Positions 1 through 8,333 of a stretch of 64,000 nucleotides of DNA are shown one piece after another. Every line of letters begins with the position of its first letter. Positions within the stretch are counted from its first letter, which is position 1. Position numbers and translations under genes: made by a program. The DNA lies in NCBI GenBank assembly GCA_964653485.1, contig CAZZFF010000009.1, positions 1-64,000 on the forward strand, written 5' to 3'. The notes under the pieces are model-generated. The model saw only the letters and a list, made by a program, of their open reading frames with translations, was not told the origin of the DNA and did no database searches. This DNA is from CAVQND01 sp964653485. Its GTDB lineage: Bacteria > Verrucomicrobiota > Verrucomicrobiia > Limisphaerales > UBA8199.

Positions 1-199
1 GAAGCGATAAAAAAGTGCTCGGAAGACCGGTGTCATGTTTTCAACCGAGGATGCCACACCTTAATCCTGATCTTAATCTTAATCCGCCCAACCCCAATGC
101 CTTTCCGGCCATCTAAAGCCCAGGCAAATGGACTTTTCCCCCATTGCTGTTGCAAAACCGCCCTATGCGAGCCAAAACTCATGCGTAATCCTTTGGATC

Positions 200-1552
200 A
201 TGAATGACCCGAGCCGACGCGACCTGGCCCATGACTTAATCCTGCCAACACTTCTGTTCGTCGCCCTCGGGGCGATGACCTGGGCCATCCGCGGCTGCTC
301 GGGCTTCGGCGCCGTCAACGGGTGCGTTTTTGCCGGAGTAACCTGGGGGGCTGCGTGGTGGTTCCTGGCCCACGACCCGGGAGGCCGCCAATCGCGCCCT
401 TACGCGTCGGGGTGGATCATCCTGGCGCTGACGGTGGGAATCGGCATGGCGGGAAACCGGGGTTGGATGCAGTGGCCCAGCTTTTTCGAGGGCCGCCTCC
501 AGACCAACTCCCCGGGAGGGAAATGGGTTCCCATCCCCAGGGAATACGGCTTCCTGTGGCTCTTCATCGCCGGGGTCCCCTGGGCGGGCCTGGGCGCGTG
601 TATGCTGGCCTGGTGCGGGTCGCATCGCCCCGCCGGATGGAAGGCTTGGGGCTTGCGCATTCTCTGCGGCATCGGCATGGCCTGCCTGGCAAGGGTTCTC
701 TTCGACCACCTGCCGGAGGTCTTTCTCCCGCTTTACAAGTCCATGCAGGCCCAGTACGCCGACGCCCACGCCAACCCCAATCTCCGCCGCCTCGTTAATG
801 ATAACCGCGCCGCAATCACTCATCTGGGGTTGTACCTGGGCTTGCTCCTCTTCGAGGCGGCCCGAAAGGACTGGCGGAGCGTCAAGCTTATCGCGACTGT
901 GGGCCTGGTCAACGGCCTCGGCTGGGCGGCCTGCCAGAACTGGCGTTGGGCGGCGGGAGTTTGGCCGCGGGCCAATTTCAACTTCTGGCGATGCTGGGAG
1001 TCCAGCGGCGGCATCAGCATCGGCTTGGCCTACGGCCTGGCCTACTACTGGGCCAATCGCCCGCCGGCCGAAGCGGAACGCTCAAGGCTCGGGATGAGGT
1101 TGGGCAATGCCTGCCCGAACCTGGAGCGGTTCGGGGCCTATCTTGGCTTGCTGTTGGGCCTGGGCCTTTCGATCAAGAACGGGCTTAAAGGCTGGGCCAA
1201 CATCTATGTCGGCAACGAGGAGCATTGGGACCACGTCCTGTGGCGGACCATTGGCCCGTTGATGCTGCTCGGCCTGGCCGCTGTGATTGCCAGGATTCGG
1301 TCCCGTCCAACCCCGCCCGGCCTTGATGCCGACCTGTTCCCCCACGCCTGCCGCCTGATGTGGCTCGTGCTGATTGTGCAGAACGTTATCGCGCAGCTTG
1401 TCACCGGACCGCTCAGCGATTGGAACGAGGCGGCGTTCAGCATCTATTATGGCCTCCTCTTCCTCATCTCGGCGGTCATCGTCCACCACTATCAGTGGAC
1501 CAAGCGCCATGCCTGCTCGCCGCTCTTGCCAGGCGGCGCGTCGTTACGGTAG
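200..1552 (+). CDS. Polytopic membrane protein of unknown function
   Basis: The product has about 450 residues and roughly ten hydrophobic segments separated by short polar loops, so it is almost certainly a multi-pass inner-membrane protein. I do not recognise a named family. Glycine- and tryptophan-rich stretches such as WAIRGCSGFG near the N terminus and NGLGWAACQNW in the middle look conserved. The reading frame is open from 128, but the in-frame ATG at 200 gives a short charged N terminus directly before the first membrane span and is preferred. The next gene starts 10 bp downstream in the same direction, so the two may be co-transcribed. Role unknown. Confidence 0.7.
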   Translation: MNDPSRRDLAHDLILPTLLFVALGAMTWAIRGCSGFGAVNGCVFAGVTWGAAWWFLAHDPGGRQSRPYASGWIILALTVGIGMAGNRGWMQWPSFFEGRLQTNSPGGKWVPIPREYGFLWLFIAGVPWAGLGACMLAWCGSHRPAGWKAWGLRILCGIGMACLARVLFDHLPEVFLPLYKSMQAQYADAHANPNLRRLVNDNRAAITHLGLYLGLLLFEAARKDWRSVKLIATVGLVNGLGWAACQNWRWAAGVWPRANFNFWRCWESSGGISIGLAYGLAYYWANRPPAEAERSRLGMRLGNACPNLERFGAYLGLLLGLGLSIKNGLKGWANIYVGNEEHWDHVLWRTIGPLMLLGLAAVIARIRSRPTPPGLDADLFPHACRLMWLVLIVQNVIAQLVTGPLSDWNEAAFSIYYGLLFLISAVIVHHYQWTKRHACSPLLPGGASLR

Positions 1553-1562
1553 GCTCCGGCGC

Positions 1563-2984
1563 ATGATTCAAGCACGACTGACTTTTTTGGCGGTTTTGGC
1601 CGGGTTGAGCGTGGCCGCTTTGGGGGCCGAACCGGCGGCCAAGGCGGGGCTGACGGCGGACCAGCAGAGTTGTGTGGGCAAGGCCAAGCGATTCGAGAGG
1701 GCGGGGTGGGTCTATCTGCACGTCGAAGGCGAGGCGTGCGACAGGGGATTTCAGCACGGGTATCTCCTGGCAAAAGAGATAGCCGAGGGCTTGAGGATGA
1801 CCCGCGCGTCGTGGGAACATGAGAGCGCGATGCCGTGGACATGGCTGGTGACCCACGCGGCGGCAATGTTCGTCTCGAAGATCGACGCCGAAAACCTGGC
1901 TGAACTCGACGGGATAGCCCGGGGGGCGCGGGCGGCGGGGTTCGATGTCTCGCGGGATGATGTGATTGCCTACAACGGGATTATCGAGCTCCAGGAATAT
2001 TGGTGGCCCATCCAGGTCAAGAAGCTCAAGGATGCGCCTCTGGGCGGAACGGCCCGGCAGTCGTGCAGCTCTTTCGTCGCGACCGGGAGTTGGACCAAGG
2101 ACGGCAACGTGGTGCTGGGCCATAACACGATGCAGGGCTATGCCGATGCGCTGCCGAGGGTCGTCGAGGACATCGCCCCCTCCAAGGGGCACCGCATTCT
2201 CTGGCAGACGACGGCGGGGTGGATTCATAGCGGAACCGACTTCTTCATCACCGACGCCGGGTTGGTGGGGTCGGAGACGACAATCGGCGGCTTCGATGGA
2301 TTTGACACCAATGGGATTCCGGAATTCACGCGGATGCGGCGGGCAACGCAGGATGCCGCGTCGCTCGACCAGTGGTGCGAGATCATGAAGCGGGGGAACA
2401 ACGGCGGCTATGCCAACGCGTGGCTGCTCGGCGATGTCAACAGCCGGGAGATTGCGCGGCTCGAGCTGGGCTTGAGATACGTCGCCTGCGAGAAGAAGCG
2501 CGACGGCTATTTCATCGGCTCCAACGTCGCCGAGGACCGGAAGATTCTCAAATTGGAGACCGACGAAAATGACGCGGACATCCGGCTGTCATCCGTGGCC
2601 AGGCGGGTGCGGTGGAAGCAACTCATGAAGGACCACGCGGGCAAAATTGACGTCGAGTTGGCCAAACGGTTCGAGGCCGACCATTTCGACGCATTTCGAG
2701 GCAAAGTGTGGCCCGGCGGCAAGAGCCTGTGCGGCCATTTTGAGCGCGACCCGGAGGCCAACGGCCGCGGGGTGCCCTTTGAATGCAGCGGCACGGTCGA
2801 TGGAAAAGTGGTGGACGCCGCGATGGCGAAACAGATGTCGTTCTCGGCGCGGTGGGGAGCGGCGTGCGGAATGCCCTTTGTGGCCGGGAAGTTCCTGGCC
2901 GCGCATCCGCAGTTCGACTGGATGACCGGTCTGCTCAAGGACAGGCCAGCCGAGCCCTGGGCGGTTTTTACGGCGGGAGAGTGA
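1563..2984 (+). CDS. Secreted C45-like / phospholipase B-like hydrolase
   Basis: The protein has about 473 residues. It starts with a signal peptide (MIQARLTFLAVLAGLSVAAL, then GAEP), so it is probably exported. The motif SCSSF around residue 168, followed by GHNTM, matches the Ntn-hydrolase pattern of the C45 acyltransferase / phospholipase B-like families, in which the Cys becomes the N-terminal nucleophile after cleavage. The earlier EGEACDRGFQHGYLLA segment is the usual RGxQ(H)G entry motif. The likely activity is hydrolysis of an amide or ester in the periplasm; the substrate cannot be read from the sequence. The ATG at 1563 was chosen over upstream frame extension because it starts the signal peptide. 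It lies 10 bp after the membrane-protein gene. Confidence 0.75.
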   Translation: MIQARLTFLAVLAGLSVAALGAEPAAKAGLTADQQSCVGKAKRFERAGWVYLHVEGEACDRGFQHGYLLAKEIAEGLRMTRASWEHESAMPWTWLVTHAAAMFVSKIDAENLAELDGIARGARAAGFDVSRDDVIAYNGIIELQEYWWPIQVKKLKDAPLGGTARQSCSSFVATGSWTKDGNVVLGHNTMQGYADALPRVVEDIAPSKGHRILWQTTAGWIHSGTDFFITDAGLVGSETTIGGFDGFDTNGIPEFTRMRRATQDAASLDQWCEIMKRGNNGGYANAWLLGDVNSREIARLELGLRYVACEKKRDGYFIGSNVAEDRKILKLETDENDADIRLSSVARRVRWKQLMKDHAGKIDVELAKRFEADHFDAFRGKVWPGGKSLCGHFERDPEANGRGVPFECSGTVDGKVVDAAMAKQMSFSARWGAACGMPFVAGKFLAAHPQFDWMTGLLKDRPAEPWAVFTAGE

Positions 2985-3032
2985 AGGGGAATTACGGCTT
3001 TCCAGCCCGCCACGCGGCGCTTAGATTGAACC

Positions 3033-3425
3033 ATGAAACGTCCGGAAAGAAAACGTGTCCAGCGGCATCGAAGGACGGCGCCGCCGCAGGGTGTGGACTT
3101 GGCGGCCGTGGCGAATGAGGCTGTGTACGTGGGTAGTCCTGAGCACAAAATGACGCCTTCTTTCGCCGGCCATCCCGCCCCACGGTCGGACGCTTCTATA
3201 TGCGACCCATCTCTGGCAAATCAGCGGCACGTGGTTCAATCCTGGCTTCGTGAATCGCTGCGCCTGGGAAACTGCGGTGGGCCTTGGGAGGGACGGTTTC
3301 CTCGTTACGTTTGGAGAAAGACGAACGAGGGCGCCCACGAAGCCCGGCTCACCAATCGCTTAACGGGAGAGTATAAGGGTTACCCGATAGGTTTTGACGA
3401 ATGTCCGATTCAAGCGACAACTTGA
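3033..3425 (+). CDS. Small protein paired with pseudo-ImmA gene
   Basis: This is a basic protein of 130 residues with no signal peptide. Its central part (YVGSPEHK, then PRSDASICDP, WLRES, PWEGRFPRYVW, EARLTNR, GEYKGYPI) reads as one compact domain. I recall similar sequences as small hypothetical proteins encoded next to ImmA/IrrE-like genes, but I cannot name a function. The 3' end overlaps the next gene by 25 bp, which implies translational coupling. The first 20 residues are low-complexity basic and the start could lie further downstream. A toxin or effector role in a two-gene module is inference only. Confidence 0.6.
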   Translation: MKRPERKRVQRHRRTAPPQGVDLAAVANEAVYVGSPEHKMTPSFAGHPAPRSDASICDPSLANQRHVVQSWLRESLRLGNCGGPWEGRFPRYVWRKTNEGAHEARLTNRLTGEYKGYPIGFDECPIQATT

Positions 3426-4711
3426 GAATCTCGATTGAGTGGGAAGACCCGTGTTCCGCCAAGGGCGAGGAGTTGCGCGCAACTTGGTGTCGTCTTTCAA
3501 TCCATGTCGGGCAGACGCCGGTCACTCGTGTCCACGATGAGCGGGCACAAACCGTTCGGGAGGCGGTTTACTGCTCCGCTTACCCGTTGGCGGAGTGGTT
3601 TGCCTTCAATTGGTGGGCGCTTCTCAACGAGTCTGAACGCCCATCATCGGCGGCAGAGCGGCATAATTTGCGGTTTGCCCGCGAAGGATTTGCACTGCCG
3701 GACCTGGAACTGTTCTCCGAAGACTCTGCCGTCCGGGCCACCTGGAGGGCATATAGGCCGGCGTCTGCGCCTGTGCGGTTTCTCGATGAGGGGTTCGCGC
3801 TTTTAGACAGGAACGCTGTCGTCTCGGAGATTCGAACATTCGTCGGCAAAGTTGTGGCGAGACTGGAATCGCGAGGGGTGTCGCGCACCCGTCTGACTGA
3901 AGAATGGACTGCGATTCGCGAGACATCAGGCGCGGAAAGGGAGTTCTGTGAGACGGCGGGTGCTTTGGGTCTCGACCCTTACGATTTGGAGGACAAGCTG
4001 GCGGACGAGATTCTCTCCATTGCAAAGAGCATCCCTGTCGAGATCAAGCGGGAGTTTTTTCTTGCGGCGGACTCGACCAGGCTCAGCCAACAGGCCCGCT
4101 GGATTTCGAGGTGCCTCCGACGGTTGGGGGACTACGAGGCGAAGACGAGATACGCCGGGAAGAAGGGCCTTTACCGCACGCCACCGCAATCATTGACTCC
4201 GTGGCAAAGTGGATACCACCTTGCACGGAGATTCAGAGCGGAGTTTCGCGTGGGCAATCCCACCAAGCCGGTCGGCATTGACAAGCTGGGCGGCTTAAAA
4301 CATGGAGAGCTTCCCGTTATTTGGGTAGGTGAGGAGTGTCAGTTCGATGGCGTAGCCAGGCTCGCAACAGAGTTCGGGCCGCAAGTGGCCACATCAAAAA
4401 ATCGGGAGAGCAGCAGGACTTATCTTTTAGCGCGGGCGCTTTGTGAATACCTCTGCGGCGATTCGGCTGAGTCGGCGCTGTTGACTCGAATCAGTTCCGA
4501 CAGGCAGAAGCGCAACCGGGCATTTGCGGCAGAGTTGCTCGCGCCCGCCGAGGGCATTCGCAAGCTGTTATCCGGTTCGCGAATTCCCCGCGAAGAAATT
4601 AGCGAAGTCGCGGCGCACCTGGGCGTTTCGGATTGGCTCGTCGAGCATCAAGTGCGGAACCACCGGATAGCGACGGTCGAAGGAACCGTCCCACTGCCGG
4701 CAGCCGCGTAA
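3401..4711 (+). CDS. Degenerate ImmA/IrrE-like protein
   Basis: The product has 436 residues. The C-terminal third resembles the ImmA/IrrE metallopeptidase fold: a segment FAAELLAPAEGIRKLL, then EISEVAAHLGVSDWLVEHQVRNH, matches the typical ImmA tail. The position that normally carries HExxH instead reads ARALCEYL, so zinc protease activity is unlikely. The N-terminal two-thirds (WRAYRP, LAEWFAFNWWALL and others) is a separate domain I cannot name. The ATG at 3401 lies inside the preceding gene in another frame, so the two are translationally coupled. By analogy with ImmA pairs, one partner may regulate or neutralise the other; this is inference. Confidence 0.6.
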   Translation: MSDSSDNLRISIEWEDPCSAKGEELRATWCRLSIHVGQTPVTRVHDERAQTVREAVYCSAYPLAEWFAFNWWALLNESERPSSAAERHNLRFAREGFALPDLELFSEDSAVRATWRAYRPASAPVRFLDEGFALLDRNAVVSEIRTFVGKVVARLESRGVSRTRLTEEWTAIRETSGAEREFCETAGALGLDPYDLEDKLADEILSIAKSIPVEIKREFFLAADSTRLSQQARWISRCLRRLGDYEAKTRYAGKKGLYRTPPQSLTPWQSGYHLARRFRAEFRVGNPTKPVGIDKLGGLKHGELPVIWVGEECQFDGVARLATEFGPQVATSKNRESSRTYLLARALCEYLCGDSAESALLTRISSDRQKRNRAFAAELLAPAEGIRKLLSGSRIPREEISEVAAHLGVSDWLVEHQVRNHRIATVEGTVPLPAAA

Positions 4712-4747
4712 GCCTCCGTCCGGAAACAACCGTCGGCGAAGAAAACG

Positions 4748-6547
4748 TCACCGCGGAATGACGGGCAGCACCAGGTGCGAGGGATGGTCGCGGTCGTGAA
4801 AAATCGTCTGCTTGGCAGCCAGAAGCTCGGTATCGGTCCCGAAGGGCTTGCCGCTGTTCGGGTTCCGGTCGAAGCGCGGGTAATTGCCGCTCGCTATCTC
4901 GACGCGGATGCGATGGCCCCTGCGGAAGAGATTGCTGGTGACCCACAGATCGATGTCGAACTGCCGGGCTTGGCCCGGTTCCAGGAGCACAGCCTGGCTC
5001 CGGCCCTGGCTGTAGCGGGCGCGGATGATCCCGTCGCACATATTGTAAGCCTTTCCCTCCGGATAGACGTCCACCAGCTTGCCTGTGAAGTCCGTGTCCG
5101 GCGCGCTGGAAGCCGCGTACAGGACCAGCCTGACCGGCCCGGTGACCTCCACGTCTTGATCGAGAGGGGCCGTGGTGTAAACCAGCACGTCCTCGCGCTC
5201 CTCCACTTTCGCTTGGTCATAAGGCCCCGCCGGCGCCCCCACAAGATTGTTTCCGCCCAGCGACGGGACCGGGTTGTTCCCATCGTAAGTGAATCCGTCG
5301 GCGGCCTCCGCCTCCGGCCCGGTCGTGCTCAGCCCGCCGTCGCCTTTGATCGAGTTGGCGTGGCCCGCTCCGTGCAGAAAGTAGGAGACGTACTGGGTGC
5401 GCTTGAGCGGCCATTCGCCCTCGCCGCGCCAGCGGTTTTCACCCATCACAAACAGGTAGCAAGCAGGCCACTCCTGCACGCCGCTCTCATGCCCCTTGAG
5501 CCAATACTCGAACCACTTGAACTGCAGGTCCCCCAGGTTGAGGCTCGCCTCCTGGCCGAAGTCCAGCTCTCCCACCTTGCGCCCGCCCACCCCGTGGGTC
5601 CACGGACCCATGACCACAAGCTGATTGCGGCGGACCAACCGGTTGTTCGACGACGCCCGCACCTTGGCGGCCAAATCGAGGGTCGTCTTGGCGAAAATGT
5701 CATACCAGCCGCCGACATTCAGAATCGGCACGGTCACCTCCTCGTAGTGGTAATCGATCCCGCGCTGCTTCCAATAATCGTCGTATTGGCTGTGTTTGAC
5801 CCAGTCATCGAGGTAACCCACTTTCTTGTCGAACTGGTCGCCGAACGTTTGCAGAGGCAGATGCCGGTAGGCCTCCACCAGCTTGCCCGGGTCCAGGGCT
5901 ACGCCGCCCACAGCCGCGCCCCAGCCCATGAGCAGCCCGAGTTGCAAGGCCCCGCCGGGATACGCCATCTCATAAGCGTTGTCGAAAGGCACTACCGGCG
6001 CCATGGCCTTGAGGTAGCGGCTGGCCTTCGGCGCCGCAGCCCATTGCGTCCACCCCACATACGAGCCCCCCGCCGTCCCGATCTGCCCGTCGCACCACGG
6101 CTGTCCGCCCGTCCATTCCTGGGTGTCAAAGCCATCCTCCGCCTCGTAGCGGAACGGGTCCCATACCCCCTCGGATTTCCCACGCCCGCGGCAATCCTGG
6201 ACCACCATCACGTAGCCGGCGGCAACGTAACGTCGCGCCTCGCCCCAGTTCCCATCCGGCCGCCCGTATGGTGTGCGCTGCAAAATCACCGGGAACCGGC
6301 CCTCGGTCGTGGGGCGATAGACGTTCGCAACGAGCCGCACGCCGTCCCGCATCGGCACCTTCACCTCAGGCTCGAAAATAAATGGAGGCTGACTTTCCTC
6401 CCCCAGAAGCCAACCGCCAAGCAAAAGCTGCGCCGCCAAGAGCCAAAAAGGCGATCCAACCCGGCGAAGCCTAAGACCACTTCCGCAACCGAATTTGCCG
6501 GCGTTGTTCAGGGAGAATTGAGTTCGAAGCACTGGTTTTTGGCTCAC
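4748..6547 (-). CDS. CocE/NonD-family alpha/beta hydrolase
   Basis: The protein has 599 residues and belongs to the X-Pro dipeptidyl-peptidase S15 / cocaine-esterase family. The N terminus has a basic stretch and a hydrophobic segment (FWLLAAQLLLGGWLLG, residues 34-49) consistent with export. The catalytic triad is visible: Ser162 in AGGSYVG, Asp282 in GGWYDIF and His317 in MGPWTHG. The C-terminal jelly-roll domain characteristic of the family (SAPDTDFTGKLVDVYPEG, then GHRIRVEIASG) is present. It hydrolyses an ester or amide, and the substrate is unknown. It is the last gene of a run of minus-strand genes and is 229 bp from its upstream neighbour. Confidence 0.85.
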   Translation of the reverse strand: MSQKPVLRTQFSLNNAGKFGCGSGLRLRRVGSPFWLLAAQLLLGGWLLGEESQPPFIFEPEVKVPMRDGVRLVANVYRPTTEGRFPVILQRTPYGRPDGNWGEARRYVAAGYVMVVQDCRGRGKSEGVWDPFRYEAEDGFDTQEWTGGQPWCDGQIGTAGGSYVGWTQWAAAPKASRYLKAMAPVVPFDNAYEMAYPGGALQLGLLMGWGAAVGGVALDPGKLVEAYRHLPLQTFGDQFDKKVGYLDDWVKHSQYDDYWKQRGIDYHYEEVTVPILNVGGWYDIFAKTTLDLAAKVRASSNNRLVRRNQLVVMGPWTHGVGGRKVGELDFGQEASLNLGDLQFKWFEYWLKGHESGVQEWPACYLFVMGENRWRGEGEWPLKRTQYVSYFLHGAGHANSIKGDGGLSTTGPEAEAADGFTYDGNNPVPSLGGNNLVGAPAGPYDQAKVEEREDVLVYTTAPLDQDVEVTGPVRLVLYAASSAPDTDFTGKLVDVYPEGKAYNMCDGIIRARYSQGRSQAVLLEPGQARQFDIDLWVTSNLFRRGHRIRVEIASGNYPRFDRNPNSGKPFGTDTELLAAKQTIFHDRDHPSHLVLPVIPR

Positions 6548-6663
6548 GACGGCAGGCTATGCCGAGCACCCCGGTCGTGCAACAGAAAATGGCTCGAGCG
6601 ACACCGGATGGGCGCATCGGAGGTTTTTCCCGGATGGGCACGTGTTGCGAAGTGCTGAATTTA

Positions 6664-6698
6664 CCAATACCAAATTCTCAATGTTCAATTCCCAATCA
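6664..6698. repeat. Degenerate heptanucleotide repeat (about 5 units)
   Basis: Five consecutive 7-bp units follow the pattern yCAATnn (ccaatac, caaattc, tcaatgt, tcaattc, ccaatca). The tract lies in the 229-bp gap between the CocE-type hydrolase and the aminotransferase. The gap holds no other recognisable feature. It is one of five heptamer-periodic tracts in this window. Confidence 0.55.
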
Positions 6699-6776
6699 GC
6701 CTCTTCCGAAAAGTCTGGGATGCGCGCCCGCCGGATGTTCCTTCCAGACCTCGTGCGGTCCAAACGCGCCCTGGCA

Positions 6777-8204
6777 TCAGGCCTCTTCAGCCCCCGCCTT
6801 GGCGATGCTCTCCTCCAGGATCGAGAAGGCCAGGCGCAGTTCCTCCTCCGAGACGGTCAGGGCTGGTGTGAGCGTGAGAATGTTGCCCATCGTCACTTTG
6901 AAATTCAGGCCGCGCCGAAGGCAGTCGTACATGACGCGCTCGGCCTCGGCGTTGGCCGGCTGAGCGGGTTCGTGATTGCGCACCAATTCAATTCCGAGCA
7001 GCAGGCCCAACCCGCGGACTTCGCCAATCAGCGTCTGGCTGCGCGCCATTCGGCCCATCTCCCGCAGCGCCATTTCGCCGAGGGTCCCGGCCCGGCCAAC
7101 CAGGTTCTCATCGGCAATCACCCGCAGAGTGGCCAACGCGGCGGCGCAAGCCACCGGGTTCTTCTCGTGAGTGTAATGGCCCAACGAGTGTTTTGCGGCG
7201 ACGTTGAGTTTCTCGCTCGCCAGCACGGCCGCCAGCGGCATGATGCCGCCCCCCAGCCCTTTGCCGAGCACGACAATATCCGGCACAATGCCGTAATGCT
7301 CGAAGGCGAACATGCGGCCGGTGCGCCCAAGGCCGATCGGGATTTCGTCGAGAATGAGCAGCGTTCCGTGCTTGTCGCACGCGGCGCGAATGCGCTTCCA
7401 GTAATCCAGCGGCGGAATAAAGGGCGTGCAGCGGACCGTTTCGGCAATCACCGCCGCCACGTCCCCTTCCTTCTCCAACACGTACTCGACATAGTCGGCG
7501 CAGGACAGGTTGCAGGCCTTCCCGCACTTGAAGGGGCACCGGCGATGGTCCGGCGGCGGGACATGTTCGCAGCCCGGCAGCAGGGGTCCGATGCCCTCCC
7601 GGAAAAGGGCTTCGCCGCCCACGGAAATGGCGTCCAATGACGCGCCGTGGAACGACTCCCACATCGAGACGAACTTGAAGCGCCCGGTGGCCACTCGGGC
7701 TAACTTGAGCGCAATCCCGATGGCGTTCGTGCCTCCCGGCGCCAGCAGCACCCGTTTCAGGTCTCCGGGCGCCAGCGCCGTCAATTCCGCGGCCAACTCG
7801 ATCGCGGGCTCGCAGGTGTAGCGCCGCGTGCAAAAACTCAACTTGTCGAGTTGTTCCTTGATCGCCGCGATGACCCGCGGGTGCCCGAACCCAACCTGAT
7901 GCACATTGTTGCCGTGGAAATCCAGGTAGCGCCGGCCCTCGACATCCTCGATCCACGAGCCTTTCGCCGAGCGGAGCGCGTTCAGGCACGGTGTGGACAA
8001 AGACTGGTGCAGAAACAACGAGGCATCCTTCTCCAGAAGCCCGCGCGTGGCCGGCCCGATCTCGCCGCTCATCCACTTCGCGCGCTGGCTGGATAGATTG
8101 ATGTCTCCTTCGGAAACAGAGACCTGCTTGCCCGGCCGCGGGCGGAGGTTTTCAGGGCTGTTCATATTTGGCGACTCTCTCGGCATTGTACGAGCTCGGT
8201 TCAT
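6777..8204 (-). CDS. Class III PLP enzyme, PbfA-like (phosphonate ammonia-lyase type)
   Basis: The protein has 475 residues and the class III aminotransferase fold. The PLP-binding segment ILDEIPIGLGRTGRMFAFE and the later GKGLGGGIMPLAA with GHYTHEKNPV are clear. HGNNVHQVGFGHP, SFHGASLDAISVGGEA, and the Cys-rich insert HRRCPFKCGKACNLSC followed by ADYVEYVLEKEGD closely resemble what I recall of PbfA, (R)-1-hydroxy-2-aminoethylphosphonate ammonia-lyase. No other phosphonate gene is present in the window, so the substrate is uncertain; it could be another amino-transfer or ammonia-lyase substrate. The in-frame ATG at 8165 is an alternative start. The protein is cytosolic. Confidence 0.75.
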   Translation of the reverse strand: MNRARTMPRESPNMNSPENLRPRPGKQVSVSEGDINLSSQRAKWMSGEIGPATRGLLEKDASLFLHQSLSTPCLNALRSAKGSWIEDVEGRRYLDFHGNNVHQVGFGHPRVIAAIKEQLDKLSFCTRRYTCEPAIELAAELTALAPGDLKRVLLAPGGTNAIGIALKLARVATGRFKFVSMWESFHGASLDAISVGGEALFREGIGPLLPGCEHVPPPDHRRCPFKCGKACNLSCADYVEYVLEKEGDVAAVIAETVRCTPFIPPLDYWKRIRAACDKHGTLLILDEIPIGLGRTGRMFAFEHYGIVPDIVVLGKGLGGGIMPLAAVLASEKLNVAAKHSLGHYTHEKNPVACAAALATLRVIADENLVGRAGTLGEMALREMGRMARSQTLIGEVRGLGLLLGIELVRNHEPAQPANAEAERVMYDCLRRGLNFKVTMGNILTLTPALTVSEEELRLAFSILEESIAKAGAEEA

Positions 8205-8333
8205 TCGTTTCCAGGCGCGAAAGACGAGCCTCGAGGGTCGAGGTCGCCCGGTGCGGCCGCCCCTCGATACCCGGCACTCGCCCCTTCGATGTCCGACCGC
8301 TCACGGGCCGAAGTCCAGGTTCGCATTTTCGAA

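Noticed and set aside
3401..4711. Call as an active ImmA/IrrE metallopeptidase
   Set aside because: No HExxH motif is present at the expected place (ARALCEYL).
4775..6658. A 627-residue open frame on the plus strand
   Set aside because: It is antisense to the CocE-type hydrolase, which has a complete catalytic triad; the plus frame has His/Arg/Pro-rich composition typical of a GC-rich shadow frame.
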